A DNA stretch of 64,000 nt from Comamonadaceae bacterium (GTDB lineage: Bacteria > Pseudomonadota > Gammaproteobacteria > Burkholderiales > Burkholderiaceae_C): positions 62,001-126,000 of the forward strand of contig CANGPN010000005.1 in assembly GCA_947456305.1 (NCBI GenBank). The letters run 5' to 3'. The notes beneath the pieces are model-generated. The model did no database searches. It was not told where the DNA came from and was given only the letters and a program-made list of their open reading frames with translations. Shown in pieces: positions 1 to 9,369 of the stretch. A program made the translations under genes and the position numbers. Within the stretch, counting starts at the first letter, position 1. Each line of letters begins with the position of its first letter.

Positions 1-1
1 A

Positions 2-280
2 GCGGTGCCCGAAGCCGATGTGACTTCTGTCATTGTTGACGGAAGGGAAATCGCACTTTACGAAGTCGAGGGCGAAGTGTTCGCCACCGACAACCTGTGC
101 ACCCACGGTGCGGCGCGCATGAGCGACGGTTTTCTGGAGGGGCGTGAAATTGAATGCCCGTTGCACCAGGGCCGGTTTGACGTGTGCACGGGTAAAGCTA
201 TGTGTGCGCCTTTGACGCAAGACATACGGGTTTATCCTGTGCGTATTGAGAACAAGCGCGTGTGGGTTAATACGGCGTAA
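2..280 (+). CDS. nagAb: Rieske [2Fe-2S] ferredoxin, salicylate 5-hydroxylase/naphthalene dioxygenase type (5' partial)
   Basis: This small electron carrier passes electrons from a reductase to a ring-hydroxylating oxygenase. The Rieske ligands are visible as C-T-H-G-A-A and C-P-L-H-Q-G-R-F-D, about 18 residues apart, giving the Cys/His pairs of a [2Fe-2S] Rieske cluster. The reading frame is already open at the window edge. Relatives are about 104 residues and carry roughly a dozen more N-terminal residues, so the true start lies upstream and the GTG at 5 is probably internal. It is followed 58 bp later by gentisate dioxygenase. In nag-type operons this ferredoxin serves salicylate 5-hydroxylase, which makes gentisate. 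The symbol follows that context; naphthalene-dioxygenase-type ferredoxins are nearly identical. Confidence 0.88.
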   Translation, partial: AVPEADVTSVIVDGREIALYEVEGEVFATDNLCTHGAARMSDGFLEGREIECPLHQGRFDVCTGKAMCAPLTQDIRVYPVRIENKRVWVNTA

Positions 281-338
281 TGCATGAGTTACAGATCAAA
301 CGGGTTGTTGAACAGCATGAATGACACAAGGACAGTCC

Positions 339-1379
339 ATGTCAAATGAATTAGGCCGAATAGAAGACTTACCGCCAGACTACGTGCAGGATTTACGCGA
401 CCTGAATCTGGTGCCCTTGTGGCCGAGTTTGCGCGGCGTACTGCCGCCCAAAATTCCTACACGACAAACAAAGCCTACGCATTGGCCCTACAAAACTTTG
501 AAGCCCTTGCTATTGAAAGCAGGCGAACTCACACCGATTGAAAAAGCAGAACGCCGCGTATTGGTGTTGGCCAACCCCGGCCATGGTCTGGACAAAATGC
601 AAGCCAGCGCCGCTATGTATCTAGGTATGCAATTGTTGATGCCTGGTGAGTGGGCACCTAGCCATCGCCATACGCCAAATGCGGTACGCATGATTGTGGA
701 AGGCGAGGGTGCGTACACCACTGTCGACGGTGAGAAATGCCCTATGAGTCGGGGCGATTTGATTCTCACACCCACGGGTTTGTGGCACGAGCATGGCCAT
801 GACGGCACAGACCCGGTCATCTGGTTGGATGTGTTGGACTTGCCTCTGGTGTATTACATGGAAGCGTCCTACCATGTGAACGGTGACAGGCAAACCATTG
901 CGCCCGGTCGCGGCGACAAACAATACGCGCACGGTGGTTTGGTCCCCAGTCACGTGTTTGAACGCAGTCACAAGGCTTACCCCATGTTGCGCTATGCATG
1001 GACAGATGCCAAAGCAGCGCTGCAAACATTGGCCGCTGATTTGCCCGACTTAGAACAAGTGCAAATCACCTATACCAATCCAGAAACCGGTACGGACGCA
1101 GAAAACATTCTTGGTTTTTATGCTTTGATGTTGCGTCCCGGTCAAATTTTGCGTTTGCCTGCGCGCTCACCCGCACAAGTGTTTCACATCATCGAAGGTT
1201 CGGTGCAGGCAGACATGGTCGACAGCAGATTCAGTTTGGCAGAGGCCGACACCTGTTGTGCCCCCGGCTATGAAGCCGTGACATTAACAAATCTGCAAGC
1301 TGACAAAGCTTCTTTTGTATTCATCGCTGATGAATCCCCCTTGCACCGCAAACTCGGTGTTTACGAAACCCGGGGTTGA
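339..1379 (+). CDS. nagI: Gentisate 1,2-dioxygenase
   Basis: A cytosolic Fe(II) bicupin dioxygenase that opens the ring of gentisate (2,5-dihydroxybenzoate) to maleylpyruvate. The 346-residue length fits the family. The first cupin carries the metal-binding histidines in S-H-R-H-T-P-N and, after a G-D-x-I-L-T-P-x-G turn, W-H-E-H-G-H. A second, degenerate cupin follows (around L-R-P-G-Q-I-L-R-L-P). I place the start at ATG 339 because AAGGA at 328-332 lies six bases upstream; an in-frame ATG at 321 has no ribosome-binding site. The gene sits between the ferredoxin and fumarylpyruvate hydrolase. A maleylpyruvate isomerase is not seen here and may lie outside the window. Confidence 0.93.
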   Translation: MSNELGRIEDLPPDYVQDLRDLNLVPLWPSLRGVLPPKIPTRQTKPTHWPYKTLKPLLLKAGELTPIEKAERRVLVLANPGHGLDKMQASAAMYLGMQLLMPGEWAPSHRHTPNAVRMIVEGEGAYTTVDGEKCPMSRGDLILTPTGLWHEHGHDGTDPVIWLDVLDLPLVYYMEASYHVNGDRQTIAPGRGDKQYAHGGLVPSHVFERSHKAYPMLRYAWTDAKAALQTLAADLPDLEQVQITYTNPETGTDAENILGFYALMLRPGQILRLPARSPAQVFHIIEGSVQADMVDSRFSLAEADTCCAPGYEAVTLTNLQADKASFVFIADESPLHRKLGVYETRG

Positions 1380-1404
1380 GTCTCAACCTCTTTTTGGAAT
1401 CCCT

Positions 1405-2106
1405 ATGACTGTTTACGTGTTCAATCCTCCTGCTGTTCAAGCATTGGCTATCAAAGACAATGCCGATCGTTTTCCTATCAATCGTTTGTTTTTTGTCGGC
1501 CGCAATTACCACGCGCATGCCGTGGAAATGGGCAAGCCGGTGGACAAATCGGTAGAGCGTCCGTTTTATTTCACCAAGGCACCGCAAACATTGTGTGCCA
1601 GTGGAAACACCGTAGCTTATCCACCTGAGACTGCAAATTTCCATTTCGAAATGGAGATGGTGGTGGCCATCGGCAAGCCCGGTTTCCGTGTCAGCCAAGA
1701 GCACGCGCATGAATTGATTTACGGTTATGCCGCCGGACTTGATATGACCCGCCGTGATTTGCAGTTGGTGGCCCGTGACAAAGGCCGCCCTTGGGATTTG
1801 GGTAAAGATGTCGAGCATTCATCTGTTTGCAGCGACATCGTGCCCATGTCCGAGCAAATCATTGACAGCGGCGCGATTGCATTAGAAGTCAACGGCGTGA
1901 CCAAACAGTCGTCCGATGTGAACAAGCTCATTTGGAATGTGCGTGAAATCATCGCCGACTTGTCTTTGTTTTATCACTTGCAACCGGGCGACTTGATTTA
2001 CACCGGCACGCCTGAAGGTGTGGGTCCGGTCGTTACCGGCGACAAAATCACCGGCCGGGTAGAAGGTGTGGCCGAGATTGCGCTGACCATTGGCGCACCG
2101 GATTGA
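1405..2106 (+). CDS. nagK: Fumarylpyruvate hydrolase (FAH family)
   Basis: Hydrolyses fumarylpyruvate to fumarate and pyruvate, the last step of the gentisate pathway. The 233-residue protein has the FAH fold signature: V-G-R-N-Y near the N-terminus, the metal-binding glutamates in F-H-F-E-M-E-M, the acidic D-M-T-R-R-D-L-Q segment, and the C-terminal G-D-L-I-Y-T-G-T-P-E-G-V-G motif. ATG 1405 is 25 bp after the dioxygenase stop; a longer upstream frame overlaps the dioxygenase and does not resemble the family. The gene order supports co-transcription with the ferredoxin and nagI. Confidence 0.93.
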   Translation: MTVYVFNPPAVQALAIKDNADRFPINRLFFVGRNYHAHAVEMGKPVDKSVERPFYFTKAPQTLCASGNTVAYPPETANFHFEMEMVVAIGKPGFRVSQEHAHELIYGYAAGLDMTRRDLQLVARDKGRPWDLGKDVEHSSVCSDIVPMSEQIIDSGAIALEVNGVTKQSSDVNKLIWNVREIIADLSLFYHLQPGDLIYTGTPEGVGPVVTGDKITGRVEGVAEIALTIGAPD

Positions 2107-2250
2107 CTTACAACTTGGGCTCATTCCTAAGGCTGGCTCAATGAATGCCATTGAAACAAACAATCAGGGTTAACCCGTCGCTGCATTATGATTCTGGTCA
2201 ATGAGTTTTTCTCATTCGATAGTTTTTATCAACCAATCTAAGGAATCATC

Positions 2251-2814
2251 ATGTCACTGATTAACACCCATGTTCAGCCCTTCAAAGCCCAAGCTTTTCA
2301 CAACGGTAAATTCGTTGAAGTTTCTAACGACTCACTCAAGGGCAAATGGTCTGTGCTGATTTTCATGCCGGCCGCATTCACTTTCAATTGCCCCACTGAA
2401 ATCGAAGACGCAGCTGAAAACTACGCAGCGTTCCAAAAAGCCGGCGCTGAGGTGTACATCATCACGACCGACACCCACTTCTCACACAAGGTGTGGCACG
2501 AGACTTCACCTGCTGTGGGCAAAGCCAAGTTCCCCTTGGTCGGTGACCCCACACACCAACTGACACGCGCTTTTGGCGTGCACATCGAAGCCGATGGCTT
2601 GGCCTTGCGCGGCACCTTCGTGATCAACCCGGAAGGCGTGATCAAGACCATGGAAGTGCACTCCAACGAAATCGCGCGCGACGTGTCTGAAACACTGCGC
2701 AAGTTGACTGCCGCTCAATACACAGCAGCTAACCCAGGCCAAGTGTGCCCGGCAAAGTGGAAAGAAGGCGCCAAGACACTGACACCTTCACTGGATCTGG
2801 TCGGCAAGATCTAA
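2251..2814 (+). CDS. ahpC: Alkyl hydroperoxide reductase subunit C (2-Cys peroxiredoxin)
   Basis: A cytosolic peroxiredoxin of 187 residues that reduces H2O2 and organic hydroperoxides. The peroxidatic cysteine is C47 in F-T-F-N-C-P-T-E (Asn replaces the usual Val before Cys), and the resolving cysteine is C166 in V-C-P-A-K-W. These positions match the E. coli AhpC numbering. The start is supported by TAAGGA seven bases upstream. The following gene encodes its dedicated reductase AhpF. A strong hairpin lies between the two genes, so ahpC may also be transcribed alone at a higher level. Confidence 0.96.
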   Translation: MSLINTHVQPFKAQAFHNGKFVEVSNDSLKGKWSVLIFMPAAFTFNCPTEIEDAAENYAAFQKAGAEVYIITTDTHFSHKVWHETSPAVGKAKFPLVGDPTHQLTRAFGVHIEADGLALRGTFVINPEGVIKTMEVHSNEIARDVSETLRKLTAAQYTAANPGQVCPAKWKEGAKTLTPSLDLVGKI

Positions 2815-2830
2815 GTCACAGGGCTTTGTT

Positions 2831-2857
2831 CAAAGAGGTGCGCTGCGCGCCTCTTTG
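2831..2857 (+). terminator. Hairpin between ahpC and ahpF (attenuator or partial terminator)
   Basis: CAAAGAGGTGC pairs with GCGCCTCTTTG through a short loop, giving an almost perfect stem of at least 11 bp. No T-tract follows, so it is more likely a transcript-stabilising or attenuating hairpin that separates high ahpC from lower ahpF expression than a strong intrinsic terminator. This function is inferred. Confidence 0.5.
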
Positions 2858-2920
2858 CCCGCAAGCCTTGCGCTTTTCATCGACTGTTTAAACCAATTGC
2901 ACGCATACACGGAGCACACC

Positions 2921-4510
2921 ATGCTGGATGCCAACCTCAAAACCCAATTGCAAGCCTATTTGCAAAACCTGCGTCAGCCTATTCAGTTGATCGCTACGCT
3001 GGATGACAGCGCCCACAGCATCGAGCTGCGTGAACTGTTGCAAGAGATTGTCAGCCTGTCGGACAAAGTCAGTTTGGACGAGTCCGGCACAGATGCGCGT
3101 AAACCTTCTTTTGTGATCGCCAGGCAAGGAGAAAAAAGCGGTGTGCGCTTTGCCGCCATTCCCATGGGCCATGAATTCACTTCCTTGGTGCTGGCTTTGT
3201 TGTGGACCGGCGGTCATCCACCCAAGGTAGAGCCCGAGGTGATTGAGCAAATCAAAGCCTTGGATGCCGACATGAAATTTGAGGTTTACATGTCTTTGTC
3301 TTGCCACAACTGCCCGGACGTGGTGCAGGCCGCTGCTTTGATGGCCATTTACAACCCGCGTATACAAACCACAGTGATTGACGGCGCATTGAACCAAGCC
3401 GAAGTGGACGCTCGCCAAGTCATGGCAGTGCCCATGGTGTATTTGAACGATCAGGTGTTCGGCTCAGGACGCATGAGCTTGGAAGAAATCGTGGGCAAGC
3501 TCGATACCCGTTCAGCCGAACGCGAAGCCGTCAAGCTGAGTGAAAAAGACCCGTTTGATGTGTTGATCGTCGGTGGCGGTCCCGCCGGTGCAGCCGCTGC
3601 TGTGTATGCGGCGCGCAAAGGCATACGTGTGGGTGTGGCCGCAGAGCGCTTCGGCGGTCAGACCAACGACACCATGGCGATTGAAAACTACATTTCCGTG
3701 CTGGAGACCGATGGACCCAAGTTCGCTGCAGCCCTCGAAGCGCAGGTGCGTCACTATGAAGTAGACATCATGAATTTGCAGCGGGCCGAAAAAATCATCC
3801 CTGCAACTGAAGTTGGTGGTCTGGTGAAAGTGCAGATGAGCAATGGCGGCGAATTGAGCGCACGCAGCGTGATTTTGTCCACCGGTGCCAGATGGCGTAA
3901 TGTGAATGTGCCTGGCGAGCAGGAATACAAAAACAAAGGCGTGGCCTATTGCCCGCATTGTGACGGCCCCTTATTCAAAGGTAAGCGGGTCGCCGTTATT
4001 GGTGGCGGTAATTCAGGTGTAGAAGCCGCAATTGATTTGGCCGGTGTGGTGGCCCACGTGACTTTGATTGAATTTGCTGATGCGTTGAAAGCTGATGCTG
4101 TGCTGGTGAGCAAACTCAAAAGCCTCCCCAATGTGGATATCCATTTGAATGCTCAAACCACCGAGATCACCGGTGATGGACAAAAGGTCAATGGTTTGCG
4201 TTTCAAAGACCGCGCCACGGAACAAGAACACACATTGGCTTTAGAAGGAGTGTTCGTGCAAATCGGTCTGGTGCCCAACACCGAGTTTTTGAAAGGCACT
4301 TTAGAGTTGAGCCGATTCGGTGAAATCGTGATTGACGACAAATGCCATACCAGCTTGCCCGGTGTGTTTGCCGCAGGCGACGTGACCACCGTGCCTTACA
4401 AACAAATTGTGATCGCAGCAGGCGAGGGCTCTAAAGCTGCACTCAGCGCGTTTGATTACCTGATTCGCACACCCGAGCTTGCAAAGGTGAAAGAACAAGC
4501 TTTGGCTTAA
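2921..4510 (+). CDS. ahpF: Alkyl hydroperoxide reductase subunit F
   Basis: An NADH-dependent flavoprotein disulfide reductase that re-reduces AhpC. The 529 residues contain an N-terminal double thioredoxin-fold domain with the redox pair C128-H-N-C131. An FAD domain follows with [10 protein letters not shown]. The thioredoxin-reductase-like active site C344-P-H-C347 and a second Rossmann motif ([10 protein letters not shown]) come next. The C-terminal [10 protein letters not shown] is the FAD signature. Cysteine spacing matches E. coli AhpF. I choose ATG 2921, with GGAG upstream, over an in-frame TTG at 2855 that would add 22 unrelated residues. Confidence 0.96.
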   Translation: MLDANLKTQLQAYLQNLRQPIQLIATLDDSAHSIELRELLQEIVSLSDKVSLDESGTDARKPSFVIARQGEKSGVRFAAIPMGHEFTSLVLALLWTGGHPPKVEPEVIEQIKALDADMKFEVYMSLSCHNCPDVVQAAALMAIYNPRIQTTVIDGALNQAEVDARQVMAVPMVYLNDQVFGSGRMSLEEIVGKLDTRSAEREAVKLSEKDPFDVLIVGGGPAGAAAAVYAARKGIRVGVAAERFGGQTNDTMAIENYISVLETDGPKFAAALEAQVRHYEVDIMNLQRAEKIIPATEVGGLVKVQMSNGGELSARSVILSTGARWRNVNVPGEQEYKNKGVAYCPHCDGPLFKGKRVAVIGGGNSGVEAAIDLAGVVAHVTLIEFADALKADAVLVSKLKSLPNVDIHLNAQTTEITGDGQKVNGLRFKDRATEQEHTLALEGVFVQIGLVPNTEFLKGTLELSRFGEIVIDDKCHTSLPGVFAAGDVTTVPYKQIVIAAGEGSKAALSAFDYLIRTPELAKVKEQALA

Positions 4511-4583
4511 GCATTTACCTGCGGCCATATACCAAGTCACCGGGGTTTGCCTTAAATACTTGAGTAGTTAGCATCCAAACATT

Positions 4584-4946
4584 TCATACCACCATAGGTG
4601 TGGTGCAACCGTCCATGGTCAGCACCACACCACTGACATAACTGGTCCGCACTGAGGCAAGGTAAACCACGGCGTCTGCTACCTCTTCCGGTTTGGCAAT
4701 GCGCCCCATGGGAATGCGAGTATTTGCGCGTTGCATGGCTTCCTCTGGAGAAATACCTTGCGCCCGTGCATCCGTGGCCATGCCTTCTTGCAAACAGTCG
4801 GTCAGCGTGAGACCAAGGTTGACCGCATTCATGCGCACACCTTTGGCGGCATGCAAGGCTTCAGGGTTCAACCCCTCGGGTGCTCTTCGTTTGGCCGCAC
4901 CGGCGGAATTCACCAGAATATCCAACGGACCGAAATCAAACGTAGA
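4584..4946 (-). pseudogene. Short-chain dehydrogenase remnant, truncated and internally deleted
   Basis: The minus strand reads about 113 residues of an SDR oxidoreductase. It begins at the end of the fourth beta strand (F-G-P-L-D-I-L-V-N-S-A-G), so the Rossmann glycine motif is gone, and sequence further upstream (S-L-G-I-S-S-S-R) is unlike any SDR. The N-S-A-G segment and its following helix then join almost directly to the late strand R-M-N-A-V-N-L-G-L-T. The helix and strand carrying the catalytic Ser and Tyr-x-x-x-Lys are therefore missing in frame. The C-terminus (G-R-I-A-K-P-E-E-V-A-D-A-V and the final strand) is intact. Loss of cofactor-binding and catalytic residues makes this a decayed gene. 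Confidence 0.8.
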
Positions 4947-5106
4947 GGGCCTGGATGAAGAGATACCGAGACTGGATTGGGGGTGATTGAATACTAATAG
5001 ACTCTGTAAAGTTGCTTAATTCAACAATCTTTGTAATTGCAACCGTAAATCGATTGGGTTAAGGTTAAGCGGATGACATGCCGGTAATGAAATTTAACAA
5101 GGCCAT

Positions 5107-7896
5107 ATGAAGTTATCAATCAAAACATATACATCTTTGGGATTAGCTGTTTTGGCGGGCGCTGTTTTATGCATCAGCTCTGCACAAAATACCGATGGCC
5201 CTAAGCCGCTTGTAAAAGCCGGTTACCCCTTGATGGAGAGCCCGCATGTTAATCCGATTGCCATCAACGGGGAATTTGTATATGTGACGAATACGCCTTC
5301 GTCAACCGTGGATGTGATAGATAAACGCACCGAAAAAGTCGTGGACCGCATTCATGTGGGCATAGACCCGGTTTCGATAGCCGTGCGACCTGATGGCAAA
5401 GAAATTTGGGTTGCCAATCACGTTTCTGATTCTGTGAGCGTGATTGACTCAGACCCCAAGAGCCCGACATTCCATGTGGTGATTGCCACCATTCAGGAAT
5501 TCGACGCTAACAAGGCTACTAAATTTGATGAACCCGTAGGAATTGCATTTGCTAGTAATGACAAAGCTTATGTGGCCTTGTCCAGTGAAAACCAAATCGC
5601 GGTGATTGATGTCAAAGATCGCAGTGTGACCAAACGCTTGAAAATCAACGCTCAAGATCCTCGTGCAATGGTGGTTAGAAACGGGAAATTATTCGTTATG
5701 CCTTTTGAATCCGGTAACCGTACACAGTTATCCGGTGGAAATAAAACCAATAAATCACCTGATGGCTTGGTGACATTTGATGCATTCGAACACTTTGTCA
5801 AGAACAACAATGTCTTGTCTGTCGGTTACGTTGAGGACATAGTCAAACACTTTAAGCAGCCGGATATTGATTTATATATTTTCAATACCAGCACCGATAA
5901 CCTGATTGAAACTTATAACTCTCTTGGCACTTTACTCTACGGTATTGACGTTGATGCCAACGCCAATGTTTATATTGCCCAAACCGATGCTCGGAATGAT
6001 GCAAATGGTAAAGCAGGCTCGCAAAAACACAATTTGACTCAACTTGAAAACCGGCCTTACTTAAATCAGATCAGTAAATTAAGTCCTGTTGCGAACACTA
6101 CAAACAATAAAGATACGCGTGCACTTAAACCCAAGCTGATTCAGCTCGAACCTTTACCGCCGGAACAGCCAGGTAAAAACGCGGCATTGGCCACGCCTTA
6201 CGGGATCAAAGTTACTGCTGACGGCCGTACCGTGTTGGCGACCGCTTCAGGCTCGAATGTGGTTTTTGCCATGGATACTGAAACAGATACTGTTTTGTCA
6301 AGAACCACAGTAGGCGCAGGTCCTGTCGGTTTGGTGTTGGATGAATCAGCCGGTGGAAAAAACTATGCATGGGTATACAACGCATTTGACAACACGGTCA
6401 GCAAAGTCAATTTCAAGGATGCGACAAAAATTGCGACTGAAATGTCAATTGCCTTGGATGACCCTACTGACATTTCTGTCAAAAAGGGTCGGCAATATTT
6501 CAACAGTGCAGCTGTATCCACCACGGGCACTTTCTCTTGCGCCAGTTGTCACCCTAACGGTCATATTGACCAGTTGCTATGGGTACTGGACACACCGGTT
6601 GTGTCTATGGGTAAACAAATTCAACCCAGATCCACCATGCCCGTCAGAGGTTTGCGCGACACAGAACCTTTTCACTGGGATGGCACGCAAGGCGACCCTT
6701 ACGGCGGGATCAATAGCACCAAACTCAGAGGATGGATCAAACCCAATTGCACTCAACAAGACCCAATTTCCTGCATCAAGTATTTGATTGATGAAAATAT
6801 TGCGTCCACCATGAAATTGGTCACTGGCGATAAATCTTTACCGCCTACCTTAAGCAACGAGCAAGTCAAAGACTTGGCGGTTTACAACCTGAGCGTGCCT
6901 TACCCGCCCGCCCCTAAGCGGCCTTATGACAACATACTTGGTTCCCCTGCTAAGAAAGGCTACGAGCTGTTTCACATCACAGGGGATAACAACCCCACAC
7001 ACTCAACACCCAATGTCTGCGGCAATTGCCATCGCTTTCCTTTTTTCACAAGCACAAAAGATAAAGGCACGGGAATGGATGCACCTACCTGGCGAGGTGC
7101 CTATGACAGGCACCTGACCTTGCCGCAAGGTCGCATGAACATCATTGATTTTCCTTGGATTGAAACTATGGCCAAAGGCGGTAGAGATGAATTCAAGATG
7201 TGGCAATTGAGTTGGAGCGGCGACACCGGGCCACGCCGTGAGTTTGACCCGATTTGGAACATGGTGCTGGAGGGAAGCACCGGTTTTTCCGGTGCATTCG
7301 CCAGGCAATGGACCTTGAGTAAATATTCTTATGAAGGAAACCGAACCACCGATCTCATGAATGCGCTTGAGAATGCGGCTACCGACGAATCCGTAGTGCT
7401 AGAGGCCGAAGGCGTTTTCGTTGACGAAAACGATGTGCGCAAATGTGAAATGCAATTTGATGGCTCTTACAAAGGCGGTGTGTATGTTGAAAAAACCGCT
7501 GATCGCAAATACCACACCCGCGCAGACTTGATCAAATTAGCAGCTAAAGGTAAATTTATCGGCACATTCACTGCGCGCCATGGCGCCAAAGCTGATTTAT
7601 TCAAATATCCGCAGCCAGCGATATGGAGCCTAGGCCCTATACAAGAACAGCGTGGTAAGCAGAGTTTTCCAGTTATTTCCGCTTCTCAAAAATCCATGAC
7701 GATCAGCGGGCGGCACTTCAATGACGATGCACGCGTGTTGGTAGACGGTAAAAGAATGGAAGCTGTTGTGAGTGTGAAAAACGGTGAGAAAGTCGATATC
7801 ACGCTGACAATTCTGCCCCCTGTGGGTATGCATTTATTGCAAGTGCAGGTGCCGGAAGGGCGCATGAGCAATGACTATATTTTTCACGTCAAGTAA
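5107..7896 (+). CDS. Secreted YVTN beta-propeller / c-type cytochrome protein with C-terminal IPT/TIG-like domain
   Basis: A 929-residue exported protein with an N-terminal signal peptide (hydrophobic stretch through about residue 25, ending S-S-A-Q). Residues about 45-420 carry repeats of the YVTN propeller type (F-V-Y-V-T-N-T, I-W-V-A-N-H-V-S-D-S-V-S-V-I-D, A-Y-V-A-L-S). The cytochrome part has two c-type haem sites, C478-A-S-C481-H482 and C638-G-N-C641-H642, as in MauG/di-haem peroxidase-like proteins. The last about 95 residues resemble an IPT/TIG immunoglobulin-like fold (M-T-I-S-G-R-H-F-N-D-D-A-R-V). A redox role in the periplasm or at the cell surface is likely; the substrate is unknown. 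No cytochrome maturation genes lie nearby. Confidence 0.8.
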   Translation: MKLSIKTYTSLGLAVLAGAVLCISSAQNTDGPKPLVKAGYPLMESPHVNPIAINGEFVYVTNTPSSTVDVIDKRTEKVVDRIHVGIDPVSIAVRPDGKEIWVANHVSDSVSVIDSDPKSPTFHVVIATIQEFDANKATKFDEPVGIAFASNDKAYVALSSENQIAVIDVKDRSVTKRLKINAQDPRAMVVRNGKLFVMPFESGNRTQLSGGNKTNKSPDGLVTFDAFEHFVKNNNVLSVGYVEDIVKHFKQPDIDLYIFNTSTDNLIETYNSLGTLLYGIDVDANANVYIAQTDARNDANGKAGSQKHNLTQLENRPYLNQISKLSPVANTTNNKDTRALKPKLIQLEPLPPEQPGKNAALATPYGIKVTADGRTVLATASGSNVVFAMDTETDTVLSRTTVGAGPVGLVLDESAGGKNYAWVYNAFDNTVSKVNFKDATKIATEMSIALDDPTDISVKKGRQYFNSAAVSTTGTFSCASCHPNGHIDQLLWVLDTPVVSMGKQIQPRSTMPVRGLRDTEPFHWDGTQGDPYGGINSTKLRGWIKPNCTQQDPISCIKYLIDENIASTMKLVTGDKSLPPTLSNEQVKDLAVYNLSVPYPPAPKRPYDNILGSPAKKGYELFHITGDNNPTHSTPNVCGNCHRFPFFTSTKDKGTGMDAPTWRGAYDRHLTLPQGRMNIIDFPWIETMAKGGRDEFKMWQLSWSGDTGPRREFDPIWNMVLEGSTGFSGAFARQWTLSKYSYEGNRTTDLMNALENAATDESVVLEAEGVFVDENDVRKCEMQFDGSYKGGVYVEKTADRKYHTRADLIKLAAKGKFIGTFTARHGAKADLFKYPQPAIWSLGPIQEQRGKQSFPVISASQKSMTISGRHFNDDARVLVDGKRMEAVVSVKNGEKVDITLTILPPVGMHLLQVQVPEGRMSNDYIFHVK

Positions 7897-7921
7897 GTCT
7901 GCTCCACCTGCAAGCGACTTT

Positions 7922-8410
7922 TCATCGCGCTCCTGCTCTGCATTGAGCCTGCATATCCCTGTCTCGGATAAAACCGCATTGGCTTTGTCCGCTGCCGGTA
8001 TGCGCCCTACACATGGCTTGCAAATCGTTGTCCCGAATGAAACCGCACTGGCTTTGACCGCCACCGGTGGTTGCACGGCAGTAGGCTTGTTGATCCAGGT
8101 CGCGAATAAATCCGCATTGGCTGGAAGCACTGCTGCTTGATCCGCTGGCACTGCTTGTGCCTGCCCTGCATTGGGCTTGCATGTCCCCGTCTCTGATGAA
8201 GCCGCACTGGCTAGCGCCGCCACCTGTGTGTGCCCGGCACATGGCTTGCAGATCGGCGTTTCTGATAAAGCCGCATTGGCTTTGACCGCTGCCGTTGACC
8301 GCCCTGCAATAAGCCTGCTGGTCAAGATCGCGTATGAATCCGCAATCGCTTTGTCCGGCATGCGCAATACAAGTCAGCAGCATGAGGAGGATAGAAAAAA
8401 TGGTTTTCAT
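7922..8410 (-). CDS. Secreted six-repeat cysteine protein of unknown function
   Basis: A 162-residue protein with a clear signal peptide (positively charged start, hydrophobic core, A-H-A cleavage site). The mature part is six copies of a unit of about 22 residues with consensus S-Q-C-G-F-I-R-D-x-D-x-Q-A-x-C-R-A. Each unit has two cysteines twelve residues apart. The units form two near-identical triplets, in which the variable residues run Q-Q-A-Y, L-Q-A-M, M-Q-A-Q in the same order. A Ser/Ala linker separates the triplets, indicating duplication of a whole three-unit block. Twelve cysteines suggest a disulfide-stabilised extracytoplasmic rod. I do not recognise the family. The gene converges on the cytochrome gene with a gap of about 25 bp. 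Confidence 0.75.
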   Translation of the reverse strand: MKTIFSILLMLLTCIAHAGQSDCGFIRDLDQQAYCRAVNGSGQSQCGFIRNADLQAMCRAHTGGGASQCGFIRDGDMQAQCRAGTSSASGSSSSASSQCGFIRDLDQQAYCRATTGGGQSQCGFIRDNDLQAMCRAHTGSGQSQCGFIRDRDMQAQCRAGAR

Positions 8411-8564
8411 TGAGTCACCGTTGGCGGTTTTGAGAGTAGTCAGATGCTATCTGTTTGTCAGCTTGCTGTTTGAACGTATCCTTAATCGCCCATTCACTGC
8501 AACTTTCTGTCAGATTGGCTTGTGCGAGCTAAACTGAATTCATGTCTGCCAACAGGTGTTTCCC

Positions 8565-9281
8565 ATGCATAACAGTCTTGTCAAACAACCCCATGCCGTG
8601 GTGCTGCTCAGCGGCGGCCTCGACTCGAGCACCGTGCTGGCGATGGCCGCAGAGCAGGGTTTTACACCTTATGCATTGAGTTTCCAATACGGTCAGCGAC
8701 ACGCACATGAACTGCTGGCCGCTGAAGTCATCGCGCGTTCGTTGCATGCCGTCAAGCACGTGGTTGCAACCATAGATTTGCGCGAATTCGGCGGTTCTGC
8801 GCTGACCGCTGATATCGATGTACCCAAAGGACGCAGCGCTGAACACATGGCCCAAGGCATACCGGTCACTTATGTGCCAGCGAGAAATACGGTATTCCTT
8901 AGCTTTGCATTGGCCTGGGCCGAGACTCTGGACGCATCCGATATTTTTATAGGTGTCAACGCCTTGGACTATTCCGGCTACCCGGATTGCCGCCCGGAAT
9001 ACATCGCAGCTTATGAAGCCATGGCTAACTTGGCAACCAAAGCCGGTGTGCAAGGGTCGCAGAAGCTGAAGATTCACTCACCGCTGATCAGCTTGTCCAA
9101 AGCTCAAATCATTTTGGAAGGCATACGACTTGGCGTGGACTATTCCCAGACCAGCAGCTGTTATGACCCAGGGCAGGACGGCAAACCCTGTCAGGCCTGC
9201 GACTCTTGCACTCTGCGTGCCAAGGGGTTTGCCGAGGCGGGTGTGCAAGACCCGCTGTATCTCAAACACGGCATAGGCTGA
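8565..9281 (+). CDS. queC: 7-cyano-7-deazaguanine synthase QueC
   Basis: Converts 7-carboxy-7-deazaguanine to preQ0 using ammonia and ATP, in queuosine biosynthesis. The PP-loop ATPase motif L-S-G-G-L-D-S-S-T is near the N-terminus. The zinc-binding cysteines cluster at the C-terminus (S-S-C-Y-D-P, then C-Q-A-C-D-S-C). The 238-residue length is usual. I use ATG 8565, nine bases after CAGG, rather than the GTG three codons upstream. No other que gene is visible, so queC stands alone here. Confidence 0.95.
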   Translation: MHNSLVKQPHAVVLLSGGLDSSTVLAMAAEQGFTPYALSFQYGQRHAHELLAAEVIARSLHAVKHVVATIDLREFGGSALTADIDVPKGRSAEHMAQGIPVTYVPARNTVFLSFALAWAETLDASDIFIGVNALDYSGYPDCRPEYIAAYEAMANLATKAGVQGSQKLKIHSPLISLSKAQIILEGIRLGVDYSQTSSCYDPGQDGKPCQACDSCTLRAKGFAEAGVQDPLYLKHGIG

Positions 9282-9369
9282 GTCATTTCCTGATTTCTCT
9301 GCGATGCCGCAGCACTTAACATGACTCTGCGATTAATGAGCTTGCTTTAATAACAACCAGGAGACACAT

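Noticed and set aside
621-1029. Antisense frames within gentisate dioxygenase
   Set aside because: No signal or motif; the sense frame encodes a complete cupin enzyme.
2190-2250. Possible OxyR site upstream of ahpC (GATA-N5-TATC)
   Set aside because: Only four-base arms are present and the spacing does not fit the ATAG-N7-CTAT pattern.
7922-8410. Regular repeats suggesting a CRISPR array
   Set aside because: The repeat period is about 66 bp without spacers of unique sequence; the repeats are codon-based and encode a protein.
7834-8413. Long open frames on both strands across the cysteine-repeat gene
   Set aside because: They are shadows produced by the repetitive DNA; only the minus-strand frame with a signal peptide and regular C-G-F-I-R units is biologically sensible.
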